Shown here: positions 1 through 8,226 of the stretch, piece by piece
Layout: each line of letters opens with the position of its first letter
Position numbering within the stretch: position 1 is the first letter of the stretch
Assembly (NCBI GenBank): GCA_025356335.1
Contig: JANXUF010000117.1
Span: 1-50,500, forward strand
Length of the DNA: 50,500 nt
Reading direction: 5' to 3'
Origin: Actinomycetes bacterium
GTDB taxonomy: Bacteria; Actinomycetota; Acidimicrobiia; Acidimicrobiales; Ilumatobacteraceae
The notes under the pieces: generated by a model
What the model was told of the DNA's origin: nothing
The model's database searches: none
The model's input: only the letters and a program-made list of their open reading frames with translations
Translations under genes and position numbers: made by a program

Positions 1-107
1 CCACGACAACGCCACCAACCACGACAACGCCACCAACCACGACAACGCCACCAACCACGACAACGCCACCAACCACGACAACGCCACCAACCACGACAAC
101 GCCACCC
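1..107 (+). repeat. 18-bp tandem repeat, about six copies, coding for PPTTTT
   Basis: The unit ccaccaaccacgacaacg runs perfectly in tandem from the window edge to about base 107. It is in frame with the LPXTG protein, so each copy adds six residues (two Pro, four Thr). The copies show no differences, which suggests recent expansion or ongoing copy-number change. The array continues upstream of the window. Confidence 0.95.
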
Positions 108-293
108 GCGGGTATCGCCGGCGTCGTAGTGGCATTCCCCACCGTGTCGATCACTCCGGTGGCGGGACCCTCGCCGACAGTGCTTCCAGCGACAGGGCGG
201 AGCGTCGAAGGACCGGTTACGCTTGCTCTTGTCCTCTTAGCTTCTGGATCGCTTGTAGTCACCGTGGTCCGTAGGTCCGCTCACCGCTCTTGA
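1..293 (+). CDS. C-terminal part of an LPXTG-anchored surface protein (5' end outside window)
   Basis: The reading frame begins before the window (first full codon at base 3) and ends with TGA at 291-293. It starts with a Thr/Pro stalk made of repeated TTTTPP units (bases 1-107). After a short spacer comes LPATG at 183-197, then a hydrophobic stretch of about 18 residues and the charged tail RRSAHRS. This order of stalk, LPXTG, membrane segment and positive tail is the classical sorting signal for a sortase, which cleaves between T and G and links the protein to peptidoglycan. The N-terminal functional domain is not in the window, so the role is unknown. No sortase gene is seen nearby. Confidence is high for the anchor, nil for the function. 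Confidence 0.82.
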   Translation, partial: TTTPPTTTTPPTTTTPPTTTTPPTTTTPPTTTTPPAGIAGVVVAFPTVSITPVAGPSPTVLPATGRSVEGPVTLALVLLASGSLVVTVVRRSAHRS

Positions 294-1073
294 GCTGGCC
301 AATCGGTCGGCGATCCGATTCGTGCTCGGCTGGTCCGCCGACCGGGCACCCCATCGTCCCCGTTGCCCCGGAGGACGGCGCCGCGGTCGGCCGGAGGGAT
401 CTCGTTCCCGGATGCCCCGGCCGGCCAGCCCGCGTGTGATTCTTCGTAAACGATGACATTGCTCGTAACAACGAGCCCGTCTCCCTGACACGGGTTGTTC
501 ACATCGGTGATCGATACCGCGGTTGCGGCCCGTCATGTGTCAGTCGTGTCGCGCCTTGGTTCGCTTCTCACCCGTTGCGCGCAGCAGTAGGGTGTCATCA
601 TGACCGAGCGAACCGTCGCCATCATCGGTCGGCAGTGCTTGGCGTGTCATCACCGCTTTGGCCGGGCCCGCCAGTCGCCCGAGAGCGCTCCCCCGATGTC
701 CGTCGACGAGTACTTCTCGTTCGAGCGCCTCTTCGACGTTCGGTTACGAGTAAACGTTGGGGCCCGTTCACATCCAACCGGTGACCGTCGGCATCGTCGT
801 CAAGAAGACCGGAAACTGGCTCGAGCGGCGCCCGAACACGAAGTGGGTCGCGATGTTCTTCCTTTGGTTCGCACGGTCGCTCCTACGCAGATCTCGCGCA
901 AGCCGATAGTCGCAAGCACTCTGGTCTTCACTACGTCGACCTTGGCGGGCCCGACGACCTCTCCGCTGACGTGCGCTTTGTGGCTGGGCGCGCCGTACGC
1001 TTTCACGGGCCAAAGCAACGAGACCGGGTTTCGTGCAGACTGAGCTGGCCCGGCTCCGACGATTGCGGGCATT
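294..1073. other. 780-bp stretch without a confident gene; possible decayed coding fragments
   Basis: No continuous recognisable gene was found. Three protein-like fragments lie in different frames: plus-strand MSVDEYFSFERLFDVRL near 695-746, VTVGIVVKKTGNWLERR near 781-831 and GLHYVDLGGPDDLSADVR near 925-978. A minus-strand fragment containing VNNPCQGDGLVVTSN lies near 455-505. The jump between frames suggests a gene broken by frameshifts, but I cannot name the family. An ATG frame at 600-1043 (147 codons) is open, but its composition is not protein-like throughout. Confidence 0.4.
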
Positions 1074-1571
1074 GTGAGTTCTGCGCTGCGTTTTCACGCG
1101 ATGAAGGGGATGACGCGCCTGATTCCGCCGTTTACGGCGAATCGACTGCGGATGGCGTTGCTGCGCGCAGCTGGGCTACGAATTGGCAAGGGCACGGTCA
1201 TGTGGGGCACGCCGACGATCATCGGCAACTCGGTCGAAAGGGCCAACCTCTTGATCGGGGTCGAGTGCGGTTTCAATGTCGGGTGCTTCATCGATCTCAG
1301 CGCACCCGTCACTATCGGCGACAAGGTCTCGTTCGGTCACGACGTGATGATCCTCACGTGCGATCCGAAGCACCGTCTCGACGCTGCGCGATCGACTGCG
1401 TCCGTGACGATCGGAGACGGCGCGTGGTTGGCCGCCCGCTGCACCATCATGCCCGGTGTGAACATCGGTGCTGGCGCGATCATCTCTGCAGCCAGCGTCG
1501 TCGCGACCGATGTCGCCCCGAACACCTTGGTGACCGGGCGCCAGACCATCTCGCTCGCTCGCTGGCGGTAA
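1074..1571 (+). CDS. Left-handed beta-helix (hexapeptide-repeat) O-acyltransferase
   Basis: 165 residues from a GTG start. After an N-terminal helix region (MALLRAAGLRIGKGT) come hexapeptide repeats typical of the maltose/galactoside acetyltransferase group, for example VTIGDKVSFGHDVMIL and later VTIGDGAWLAARCTIMPGV and NIGAGAIISAASVV. The family forms trimers and moves an acyl group from acetyl-CoA or another donor to a sugar hydroxyl or amine; the likely catalytic His lies in the FGHDVM segment. It is the first gene of a (+) cassette with an acyl carrier protein 83 bp downstream, so the donor could be an acyl-ACP instead of acetyl-CoA; that is inference. Its N-terminal pattern resembles the acyltransferase at 4048, so the two may be paralogues. 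Confidence 0.85.
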   Translation: MSSALRFHAMKGMTRLIPPFTANRLRMALLRAAGLRIGKGTVMWGTPTIIGNSVERANLLIGVECGFNVGCFIDLSAPVTIGDKVSFGHDVMILTCDPKHRLDAARSTASVTIGDGAWLAARCTIMPGVNIGAGAIISAASVVATDVAPNTLVTGRQTISLARWR

Positions 1572-1654
1572 AGAATCGGGCCCACACAGAATCACACGGT
1601 CGTTACCTGGCAAACTGGCGGAGCAAAATTTCAACCGACACTAAGGACGGGTAG

Positions 1655-1972
1655 ATGGAAGGTCAGACATTCGACCGCGACACCGGGATCCAGGTCGTGA
1701 TCGCGTCGCTCTGCGACGTGTTCGACTTGATCGACGAGCCAGTTCCTGGGACGCTTGACGAGAACACGGTGATCGTCGGCGAGGGCGCAGTGCTGGACTC
1801 GCTCGGGGTGGTCTCCTTGATCGTGGAGATCGAGCAGCGATTGGAGCAGGAGTACGAAGTCGCTGTAACACTGGCCAGCGAGCGGGCGATGTCGCAGCGC
1901 AGCAGTCCGTTCCGCACGGTCGGCGTTCTCGCCGATTACATGGTCACGACGATCGAGGAGGACGGGGCTTGA
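1655..1972 (+). CDS. Acyl carrier protein
   Basis: 105 residues. The ATG has a good ribosome-binding site (AAGGA at 1643-1647, 7-nt spacing). The sequence GEGAVLDSLGVVSLIVEIE carries the phosphopantetheine attachment motif DSL, with Ser49 as the modified residue and the usual amphipathic helix after it. The size and a C-terminal segment (MSQRSSPFRTVGVLADYM) are like stand-alone ACPs found in surface-glycan clusters, not the ACP of fatty-acid synthesis. Its stop codon overlaps the TTG start of the SDR gene (TTGA). The next gene but one encodes an adenylate-forming ligase that could load it. No phosphopantetheinyl transferase is in the window. Confidence 0.85.
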   Translation: MEGQTFDRDTGIQVVIASLCDVFDLIDEPVPGTLDENTVIVGEGAVLDSLGVVSLIVEIEQRLEQEYEVAVTLASERAMSQRSSPFRTVGVLADYMVTTIEEDGA

Positions 1973-2673
1973 ACGAACAACCGGTCGTTCTCATCACCGG
2001 GACTCGGACGGGAATCGGTCGTCATCTCGCGCAGTACTACGCAGGCGCGGGATATGTCGTCGAGGGATGCAGCCGCAAGAATCCCGATTGGGAGGCACAG
2101 AACTACACCCACCACGCCGTCGACGTGTCCAACGAGCGGGACGTGGTGCGGATGGTAGCCGGCATCGGCCGCCGTCACGGTCGGCTCGACGTCGTCATCA
2201 ACAACGCCGCCATCGCCTCGATGAACCACGTGCTCCTCACACCAGCGTCGAGTGCAAACAGGATGATGGAGGTCAACGTTACGGGCACGATGATCGTCTG
2301 CCGCGAGGCGGCCAAGGTCATGATGCGCCGCAAATACGGCCGCATCATCAACTTCACCACCATCGTGGCCCCGATGGCGCTGGCCGGCGAAGCGCTCTAC
2401 GCAGCGTCGAAGGCGGCCGTCGTGACGCTGACCCGCATCCTCGCGTTCGAACTCGGTCAGTGGGGCATCACGTGCAACTCGTTCGGCGCTACGCCGATCA
2501 TGACCGACATGATCCGCGGCGTGCCACAGGACAAGATCGATCAGGTGGTCAGCGGTCTGGCCGTCAAGCGCCTGGGAACCTACGAGGATTGCTCGAACGT
2601 CTGCGACTTCTTTATGCGACCGGAGAGCTCGAACATCACTGGACAGGTGCTCTATCTGGGTGGCGTCTCGTAG
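1969..2673 (+). CDS. Short-chain dehydrogenase/reductase (FabG-like)
   Basis: 234 residues, starting at a TTG that overlaps the ACP stop by 4 bases. The Rossmann motif TGTRTGIG is at residues 10-17, NNAA at 78-81 and the catalytic YAASK at 144-148 (Tyr144, Lys148). The position 13 residues before the Tyr, normally Ser, is Thr131. NAD(P)H-dependent reduction of a 3-keto group on an ACP-bound acyl chain is a reasonable role, because it sits directly between the ACP and the ligase. A sugar ketone is an alternative substrate. The stop codon shares one base with the GTG start of the next gene, so the genes are probably translationally coupled. Confidence 0.88.
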   Translation: MNEQPVVLITGTRTGIGRHLAQYYAGAGYVVEGCSRKNPDWEAQNYTHHAVDVSNERDVVRMVAGIGRRHGRLDVVINNAAIASMNHVLLTPASSANRMMEVNVTGTMIVCREAAKVMMRRKYGRIINFTTIVAPMALAGEALYAASKAAVVTLTRILAFELGQWGITCNSFGATPIMTDMIRGVPQDKIDQVVSGLAVKRLGTYEDCSNVCDFFMRPESSNITGQVLYLGGVS

Positions 2674-4061
2674 TGACGGGAGAATGGCTCCTCGAACGGA
2701 TGGAGGAGTGGCGAGACCTGACGGCAATCGTCTGGGCTGACACCGGTTGCTCGTATGGCGAGCTGCTCGAGCGGGTCGAACGTTGGCACAGCGAGTTGAC
2801 TCGGTTGGGAGTGTCAGCAGGTTCAGTCGTCGTGCTCGACGGTGAGGTCTCGCCGAACGCCTGCGGCTTGCTGCTGGCGCTGATGTCCATCGACGCGATC
2901 GCAGTACCGCTGACGCGAGGTGTTCGTGCTCATCGCCAATCATTCGCCGAGATCGCCGAGGCTCAGCTCATCGTCGAATTCGACGACGACGACGGATGGA
3001 CGACGACAAGAACCGAGCATCACGTCACCAATCCGCTGACCGGGGCGTTGATCGATCGCGGCCGGGCCGGGCTCGTGCTGTTCTCGTCCGGCTCGACGGG
3101 CGCGCACAAGGCGATTCTGCACGACTTCGGGCAGCTGATCGAGAAGTTTCGCGTCTCACGCCAGCGCAAGTGCACGTTGACCTTCTTACTGTTCGACCAC
3201 GTCGGCGGCATCGACACCCTCTTCAACACGTTGTCCAACGGCGGTTCGTTGATCACGTTGCGATCGCGCGACCCCGAGTCGGTCTGCAGTGCCATCGCCG
3301 ATCATGCGGTCCATACCCTTCCGGCGTCACCCACGTTCCTGGCTCTGCTGCTGATGTCGCAGGCGCACCGGCGCCACGACATGAGCTCGCTGATGGTCAT
3401 CGCGTACGGTACGGAACCGATGCCCGAGTCGACGCTTGCCCGCCTCGCCGAGGAGCTCCCAACGGTGACGCTCGTGCAGACGTACGGGATGTCCGAGCTC
3501 GGAGTCCTTCGATCGCGTTCGAAGGAGTCGGGGTCGTTGTGGATGCAGTTCACCGGTGACGGCTTCGAGGTCAAGGTTGTCGACGGCATGCTGTGGGTAC
3601 GCACACCCACCGCAATGCTCGGATACCTGAATGCCCCCGACCTGATCGCCGCCGACGGCTGGATGAACACCGAAGACGCAGTCGAGGTCGACGGCGAGTA
3701 CCTTCGCATTCTGGGCCGTTCCACCGATCTCATCAACGTCGGCGGGCAGAAGGTCTACCCAGCCGAGGTCGAGAGCGTGCTGGCCCGCCTCGCCAATGTC
3801 AAGACCGTCGCTGTCTATGGCGAGGCCAACGCAGTGATGGGTCAGATCGTTGCCGCCCGCGTGACGTTGATCGATCCCGAGGACATCCACGACTTCAAGC
3901 GGCGGATGCGCGCGTTCGCTCGCGAGCACCTAGCCCAGTACAAGGTGCCTGTCCGGGTCGAACTCACCGACGACGATCAGTTCAACGCCCGGTTCAAGAA
4001 GATGCGCCGCCCGAGCATCGTCCACGGCTCCGGCAAGGAGGCAGCCGATGGTCAACGGTGA
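2673..4061 (+). CDS. AMP-forming acyl/aryl ligase (ANL superfamily)
   Basis: 462 residues from a GTG overlapping the SDR stop (TAGTG). The open frame extends further upstream, but that part lies over the SDR gene and is not protein-like. The ANL core motifs are present: FSSGSTGAHK (137-146, phosphate loop), TYGMSELG (270-277), and a hinge block with GRSTDLINVGGQKVYPAEVE (348-367). Lys442/443 stands where the catalytic A10 lysine is expected. The family activates a carboxylate as acyl-AMP and passes it to CoA or a phosphopantetheine thiol. With the ACP and SDR in the same operon, loading of the ACP is the likely role. The substrate cannot be read from the sequence. It is slightly short for the family (about 500). 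Confidence 0.87.
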   Translation: MTGEWLLERMEEWRDLTAIVWADTGCSYGELLERVERWHSELTRLGVSAGSVVVLDGEVSPNACGLLLALMSIDAIAVPLTRGVRAHRQSFAEIAEAQLIVEFDDDDGWTTTRTEHHVTNPLTGALIDRGRAGLVLFSSGSTGAHKAILHDFGQLIEKFRVSRQRKCTLTFLLFDHVGGIDTLFNTLSNGGSLITLRSRDPESVCSAIADHAVHTLPASPTFLALLLMSQAHRRHDMSSLMVIAYGTEPMPESTLARLAEELPTVTLVQTYGMSELGVLRSRSKESGSLWMQFTGDGFEVKVVDGMLWVRTPTAMLGYLNAPDLIAADGWMNTEDAVEVDGEYLRILGRSTDLINVGGQKVYPAEVESVLARLANVKTVAVYGEANAVMGQIVAARVTLIDPEDIHDFKRRMRAFAREHLAQYKVPVRVELTDDDQFNARFKKMRRPSIVHGSGKEAADGQR

Positions 4062-4650
4062 CGAACTGGCACCACAGGCGCCAGCACCAGACACACTCAT
4101 GACCAAGATCCTGCAGGTCATACGCGAGGACATCGCGGGGTTCCACCCGCGCCTGTTCCTAGCAGTCGCGATCACCGCTCCTCTGCCGAAGGCGATGTTC
4201 AATCGGCTGCGGACAGCGATGCTGCGCGCGGCGGGCTTCCACCTCGGGCCACGCACGATCTTCATGCAGACTCCACGCATCAACGGGCTACGGAGGCCGA
4301 TCGACAACCTCATCGTCGGAGCCGACTGTTGCATCGAGCGTGGAACGACATTCGAGCTGATCGAGCGGATCACGCTCGGCGACCGGGTCACGATCGGGAA
4401 CCAGGCGATGATCCTCACAACGTCGCACGAAGTCGGGCCGCGAGAACGGCGCGCCGGTGAGCTGACCCGCGGTGCCGTCACGATCCACGACGGCGCCTCA
4501 ATAGGAGCACGAGCGATCATCTTGCCCGGGATCACGATCGGTGCCGGCAGCGTCGTCGATGCCGGTGCGGTGGTGAACAAGAACGTCGAGCCAGGCGCGC
4601 GGGTCGCCGGTGCCCCGGCCAAGGTAGTCGTCGACAAATCCAACGCCTGA
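4048..4650 (+). CDS. Hexapeptide-repeat acyltransferase (LbH family)
   Basis: 200 residues; the start overlaps the ligase end by 14 bases. The N-terminal helix region is followed by hexapeptide repeats (ITLGDRVTIGNQAMILTTSH, AVTIHDGASIGARAIILPGI, TIGAGSVVDAGAVV) and the usual closing segment NVEPGARVAGAPAKVV. The TTSHEVGP segment holds the probable catalytic His. It is the last gene of the five-gene cassette. Two acyltransferases of one fold bracket the ACP, SDR and ligase, so one may transfer the special acyl group and the other acetate, or they may act at different positions. It resembles the acyltransferase at 18826-19395 in the SH..GP..RAG segment. Confidence 0.88.
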   Translation: MVNGDELAPQAPAPDTLMTKILQVIREDIAGFHPRLFLAVAITAPLPKAMFNRLRTAMLRAAGFHLGPRTIFMQTPRINGLRRPIDNLIVGADCCIERGTTFELIERITLGDRVTIGNQAMILTTSHEVGPRERRAGELTRGAVTIHDGASIGARAIILPGITIGAGSVVDAGAVVNKNVEPGARVAGAPAKVVVDKSNA

Positions 4651-4656
4651 CACGTC

Positions 4657-4670
4657 GCCTGTCGGCAGGC
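4657..4670. terminator. Small hairpin between convergent genes
   Basis: GCCTG-TCGG-CAGGC forms a 5-bp stem with a 4-base loop, 6 bp after the acyltransferase stop and just before the end of the convergent hydrolase. There is no T-run. It may act as a weak bidirectional terminator, but short stems are common in GC-rich DNA. Confidence 0.3.
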
Positions 4671-4671
4671 C

Positions 4672-5364
4672 TCAGTGCATCGGCGCGACACGACGCACAA
4701 AACCTGCGACGCAATCGTAAATTTCGGCCCGATGCGGCCCGCCGGCCAGCATGAAATGACCGGTTGCGGGCCACATCCGCAACTCCTTGTCGGGTGATGC
4801 CAAGCCTTGATGGATCGCCGGCGCGTTGTCGGTGGTGACCATCTCGTCGTCCATTCCCTGCATCAACAGTGCGGGCACGGTTACCGACCGGAGCACGGTT
4901 TGAGCCTGCGCCACTGCGACGCGCAGTTCGTCGACGACCGGCGCTGATGGGTCGCGCTTTCCGATCAACGAGCGCAGGCGCGCCGCTCGCGAACTTGCGC
5001 TGGTCATCGGTAGCACCCGAGAACCGAGTGTGACGAGACCGCTCACGTCGTGTCCGCTGGCGATGATCAATCCAAGGACGCCGCCGAGCGAGAAACCGAT
5101 GATGACGACATGGTCGCAGCGCAATTGCAGGTCCTCGAAGCTGGCAGTGGCGGACTGCAGCCACTGCCGCCAGTGGCTGGCGTGGAAATCGGACACCGCT
5201 CCGCCGTGTCCGGCGAGGCGGACGCCCTGCACCGTGAACCCCGCGGCTGCGAGGTGCTGGCCCAGTGCGTGTGTCTCCTCAGGTGAGCCGCCAAAGCCGT
5301 GAATCAGCAAGCACCCGGTGGACCCGCCGTCGAACCGATATGCATCGACATTTGGATAAGGCAC
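4672..5364 (-). CDS. Alpha/beta hydrolase (carboxylesterase / monoacylglycerol-lipase type)
   Basis: 230 residues. HGFGG (22-26) forms the oxyanion loop, GFSLG (90-94) holds nucleophile Ser92, Asp172/173 follows in QGMDDEMV, and His203 is in TGHFML, giving a full Ser-Asp-His triad. The size matches small thermostable esterases of the Est30 type. A longer frame starts 16 codons upstream, but I chose GTG at 5364 because AAGGAG at 5371-5376 lies 6 nt before it. It converges on the acyl-transfer cassette, so deacylation of a sugar or release of an acyl thioester is possible. No secretion signal is seen, so it should be cytoplasmic. Confidence 0.87.
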   Translation of the reverse strand: MPYPNVDAYRFDGGSTGCLLIHGFGGSPEETHALGQHLAAAGFTVQGVRLAGHGGAVSDFHASHWRQWLQSATASFEDLQLRCDHVVIIGFSLGGVLGLIIASGHDVSGLVTLGSRVLPMTSASSRAARLRSLIGKRDPSAPVVDELRVAVAQAQTVLRSVTVPALLMQGMDDEMVTTDNAPAIHQGLASPDKELRMWPATGHFMLAGGPHRAEIYDCVAGFVRRVAPMH

Positions 5365-5370
5365 AAAGAT

Positions 5371-5376
5371 CTCCTT
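5371..5376 (-). promoter_or_regulatory. Ribosome-binding site fixing the hydrolase start
   Basis: Reads AAGGAG on the minus strand, 6 nt upstream of GTG 5364. It decides in favour of the shorter protein over an in-frame ATG at 5412, which has no such site. Confidence 0.75.
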
Positions 5377-5404
5377 TTGGAATGCTCGGCGCAGCGATCG
5401 CCAG

Positions 5405-6470
5405 CTAATCACAGGCAGGCCTGACCCGGCTGTTGAAGTAGGGTATTGGGGCTAACCGGTTGTGCGTGTCGCCGGCCAGTTGCATGGGACCATTTTGAGG
5501 GTGGTTTCGCCAGTAGGGCTGTCGGACGCTCCCTTGTCCAGAGGCGATGTGGAGATTGTTGTTGATGCGTCGTTGTTCGTCGTTCCACATGCGTCGGATG
5601 ACGCGGTTGGCGAGGTGTCGTTTGTGTGAGCGGCGTGCTTCTCGTCGGGTTTTGCCTTCGGCGAGTTTGCGGTTGATGTAGTTCTGGGCGTCGTCGCGGT
5701 CGCGTTGCTGGGTGACGCTGGCGATGTAGAGCACGCTGTTGATGCGCCGGTTCCCGCCGTAGTCGAGGCGATGCCGGACGGGTTGGCCGTGGCCTTCACC
5801 GGACGACAGGGCGCCGGTGCCGCACAGCGGGCGAACTTCGACTCTCGAGCGAACCGGAACGGGTCACCGACCTTGACGAGCAGTGTGGCGGCGGCGATCG
5901 GCCCGATCCCGCCTTCGTCACGCAACGTGCTGCCGAGCAGATCGAGGAGCTCATCGAGTTCCGCTTCGAGTTGACGGATCTGGCGGCGTGCGACACGGTC
6001 TTGCTCGACGAGCGGGATCACCCACGACAGGCGGTACGCGCCAGCGGGCGTCGATACGGCGGTGGTGTCGAGGTGTTCGAGAGCGCGCAGGCGTGCTTCG
6101 GTATTGCCGGTCGTGCCGAGCTGATCGCGGATCTCTGTCGGGAGTTTCCAGATCTGGTCCTGCGCGTAGTGAAGGACCAGCGTGCGGACCTCGACCAGAG
6201 CGCGGCGGTGCACGAGGACCGCCTCGATCTTGGCGACCAGCGGGTCGTAGACCTCCAACGTTTGCACCGGTCCAACCGACGGTTCGCCTTGCAAGGCGCG
6301 GGCGACGGACACGGCGTCGACGACGTCGGTCTTGGCGAGACGCCGTGATCTGCGTTGCTGAGAGGAGCGTTGCGGTGGAACTTCGCGGGTGTCGAACCCG
6401 GCAGCAGTCAAGGCGACGGCGACGTGCGAGATCACACGGCGTCCACGGTGGATGTCGCCGTCGCCCGTTT
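5405..6470 (-). pseudogene. IS110-family transposase, frameshifted and 5'-truncated
   Basis: Two minus-strand frames together give an IS110-type protein. The upstream part (about 6450 down to 5815) has the spacer region with AKTDVVDAVSVARAL and DEGGIGPIAAATLLVKVGDP, where the transposase_20 helix-hairpin is expected. The second part, after a frame change near 5812, continues as GTGALSSGEGHGQPVRHRL, then NRRINSVLYIASVTQQRDR and YINRKLAEGKTRREARRSHK, the typical C-terminus. The N-terminal DEDD nuclease domain with its first Asp motif is missing. The element is therefore inactive. It abuts an IS256 remnant, so transposons have landed here repeatedly. Confidence 0.82.
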
Positions 6471-6510
6471 CGCCCAGTTGTCCGACGACTGGCAAGGGTA
6501 GTAGTCGGCG

Positions 6511-6802
6511 TTGATCCAGGCATGGGAACGAGCGTGGGGCGAGTTCGTGCCGTTCCTCGAGTTCCCCGTCAAGCTGCAAACTCGTCTACACGACGAACGC
6601 CATCGAGAGCTTGGACGCACGCTTCCGTAACGCCGTACGCCATCGTGGGCACTTCCCGAACGAGCAGTCAGCATTGAAAGTCCTCTACCTCGTCGCCACC
6701 ACGAAGCGACCCAACAGGGAGAATCTGACCGGCCAGATCTACGGCTGGAAACAGATCCTCAACACCCTCACCATCCACTACGGCGACCGCGTCGCCTACT
6801 AA
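6511..6802 (+). pseudogene. IS256-family (mutator-type) transposase, C-terminal fragment
   Basis: The frame QAWERAWGEFVPFLEFPVKL from 6517 is followed, after a small deletion near 6578, by KLVYTTNAIESLDARFRNA and then RGHFPNEQSALKVLYLV and GWKQILNTLTIHYGDRVAY, ending with TAA at 6800-6802. This is the conserved C-terminus of IS256 transposases. The catalytic DDE region upstream is gone, replaced by the IS110 remnant. Inactive relic. Confidence 0.85.
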
Positions 6803-6954
6803 AGTTCAACAGGATCTTCACGTCCGTTTACACAAGATAGCCGAGTGTCGTAATGAACGTGCCGGCGGAAAGGGCCAACGGCTCGGATTCCTTTCATCAG
6901 GTGATCTGGCCGCTGCGATAGGTAGCAGACGATGCGGTCGATAGCGTCTCGACG

Positions 6955-8226
6955 ATGATCGCCCGCAGCACTGTGACGGTGCCTGCGCGCTTGATCGGTG
7001 CGTGCCTAAGCGTCACGCAGACCGTGGCGACCGTGACAGCCGGAACGCTATCCGCCTATCTCGGGGTCGTGACGCTCGCTGCCATGGCGTCCGAGCGTCG
7101 ACGGTCCGTCCGGCCGGCGGTTGCCCCGTACTCCACTCGCCGATTCGCCGTCCTCGTTCCGGCCCACAACGAGCAGGTCGGCATTGGCAAGACACTCCTC
7201 AGCTTCGATCGCCTGGCGTACCCGCGCGACATGTTCGAGGTGCACGTCGTCGCCGACAATTGCAGCGATGAGACGGCGCGGATCGTCCGGGATGCAGGCT
7301 GGACTGCGCACGAGCGGTTCGACATCGAAGCTCCCGGCAAAGGTCCCGCCCTCAACTGGTTGTACGAATGTCTACACGCCCGCGGCGTTGTCTTCGACAC
7401 CGTAGTCATCGTGGATGCGGACACGACACTCGATCCGCAGTTCCTGCGAGCCCTCGCTGTGTCGATGGATTCCGGCGCCCAGGCTGCGCAGGGTCTGTAC
7501 GGCGTCCGCGACGCAGACGGCTCGACGGCCGCCGCCCTGCGCTATGCGGCGTTAGCATGCCGGCATCATCTCCGGCCGCTCGGGCGTACTGCGCTAGGGG
7601 GGTCGAGCGGGCTCTACGGGAACGGAATGGCTTTCGACGACGCGTTGATGCGCGATCGCCGGTGGTCCGGCCATCTCACAGAGGACATGGAATTCCAGAT
7701 GGAACTGCTGCTCGATGGCGTCCGGGTCGCATACGTACCGGCGGCGAAGCTAGAGGCGGAGATGCCTGGCACGCTTGACAACGCCACCTCGCAGAACGAA
7801 CGCTGGGAGCTCGGTCGACTACAGATGGCCCGCCGATACGTCCCTGAGCTGATCAAAAAGGCCAAACGCGGCGATCGCAGTCTGCGGCCGGCGTACGTCG
7901 ACTCCGCATTCGACCACGCCGTCCCGCCTCTGTCGGTACTCGTCGCGTTCGACGGCCTGTGCGCCGTCTCGGCGGCCGTCGCCGCAGCGCTCCGCGGTCG
8001 GCGGATCGACCGGACGAATGCGCTGGCCAGCGCAGCGTCGTTCGTCATAGTCGCCGGTCACGTGGTCGTCGCTCTGCACTCGATCAACGCTCCGAAGTCG
8101 GTGTACCGGGCATTGCTCAAGGCGCCCTCCATGGTCTTCTGGAAGCTCAAACTATGGGTTCGAGTTCTCGTACGACCCGACGCTGTCACCTGGACCCGAA
8201 CGACGCGAAACGCGGAAGCGACATGA
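6955..8226 (+). CDS. Membrane glycosyltransferase family 2 (processive-type)
   Basis: 423 residues. A hydrophobic N-terminal helix (about 12-45) is followed by a GT-A domain with VPAHNE (68-73), the metal-binding VDADT (153-157), TED (242-244, catalytic Asp) and QNERW (280-284, the Q..RW motif). Two or more C-terminal membrane segments follow (about 325-395). The full D, D, D, QXXRW set is that of cellulose synthase, hyaluronan synthase and PgaC-like enzymes, which add beta-linked sugars at the inner membrane face. Its stop overlaps the start of the WecG-like gene (ATGA), so the two products probably act in sequence. It lies just after the IS remnants. Confidence 0.9.
   Translation: MIARSTVTVPARLIGACLSVTQTVATVTAGTLSAYLGVVTLAAMASERRRSVRPAVAPYSTRRFAVLVPAHNEQVGIGKTLLSFDRLAYPRDMFEVHVVADNCSDETARIVRDAGWTAHERFDIEAPGKGPALNWLYECLHARGVVFDTVVIVDADTTLDPQFLRALAVSMDSGAQAAQGLYGVRDADGSTAAALRYAALACRHHLRPLGRTALGGSSGLYGNGMAFDDALMRDRRWSGHLTEDMEFQMELLLDGVRVAYVPAAKLEAEMPGTLDNATSQNERWELGRLQMARRYVPELIKKAKRGDRSLRPAYVDSAFDHAVPPLSVLVAFDGLCAVSAAVAAALRGRRIDRTNALASAASFVIVAGHVVVALHSINAPKSVYRALLKAPSMVFWKLKLWVRVLVRPDAVTWTRTTRNAEAT

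Noticed and set aside
1..107. Regular short repeats that might be a CRISPR array
   Set aside because: The repeats are directly adjacent, have no spacers and are in frame in a coding sequence, so they are a tandem coding repeat.
2067..2672. A 200-codon N-terminal extension of the AMP-forming ligase
   Set aside because: It lies over the SDR gene in another frame and is rich in Arg and His with no domain; the ligase starts at GTG 2673.
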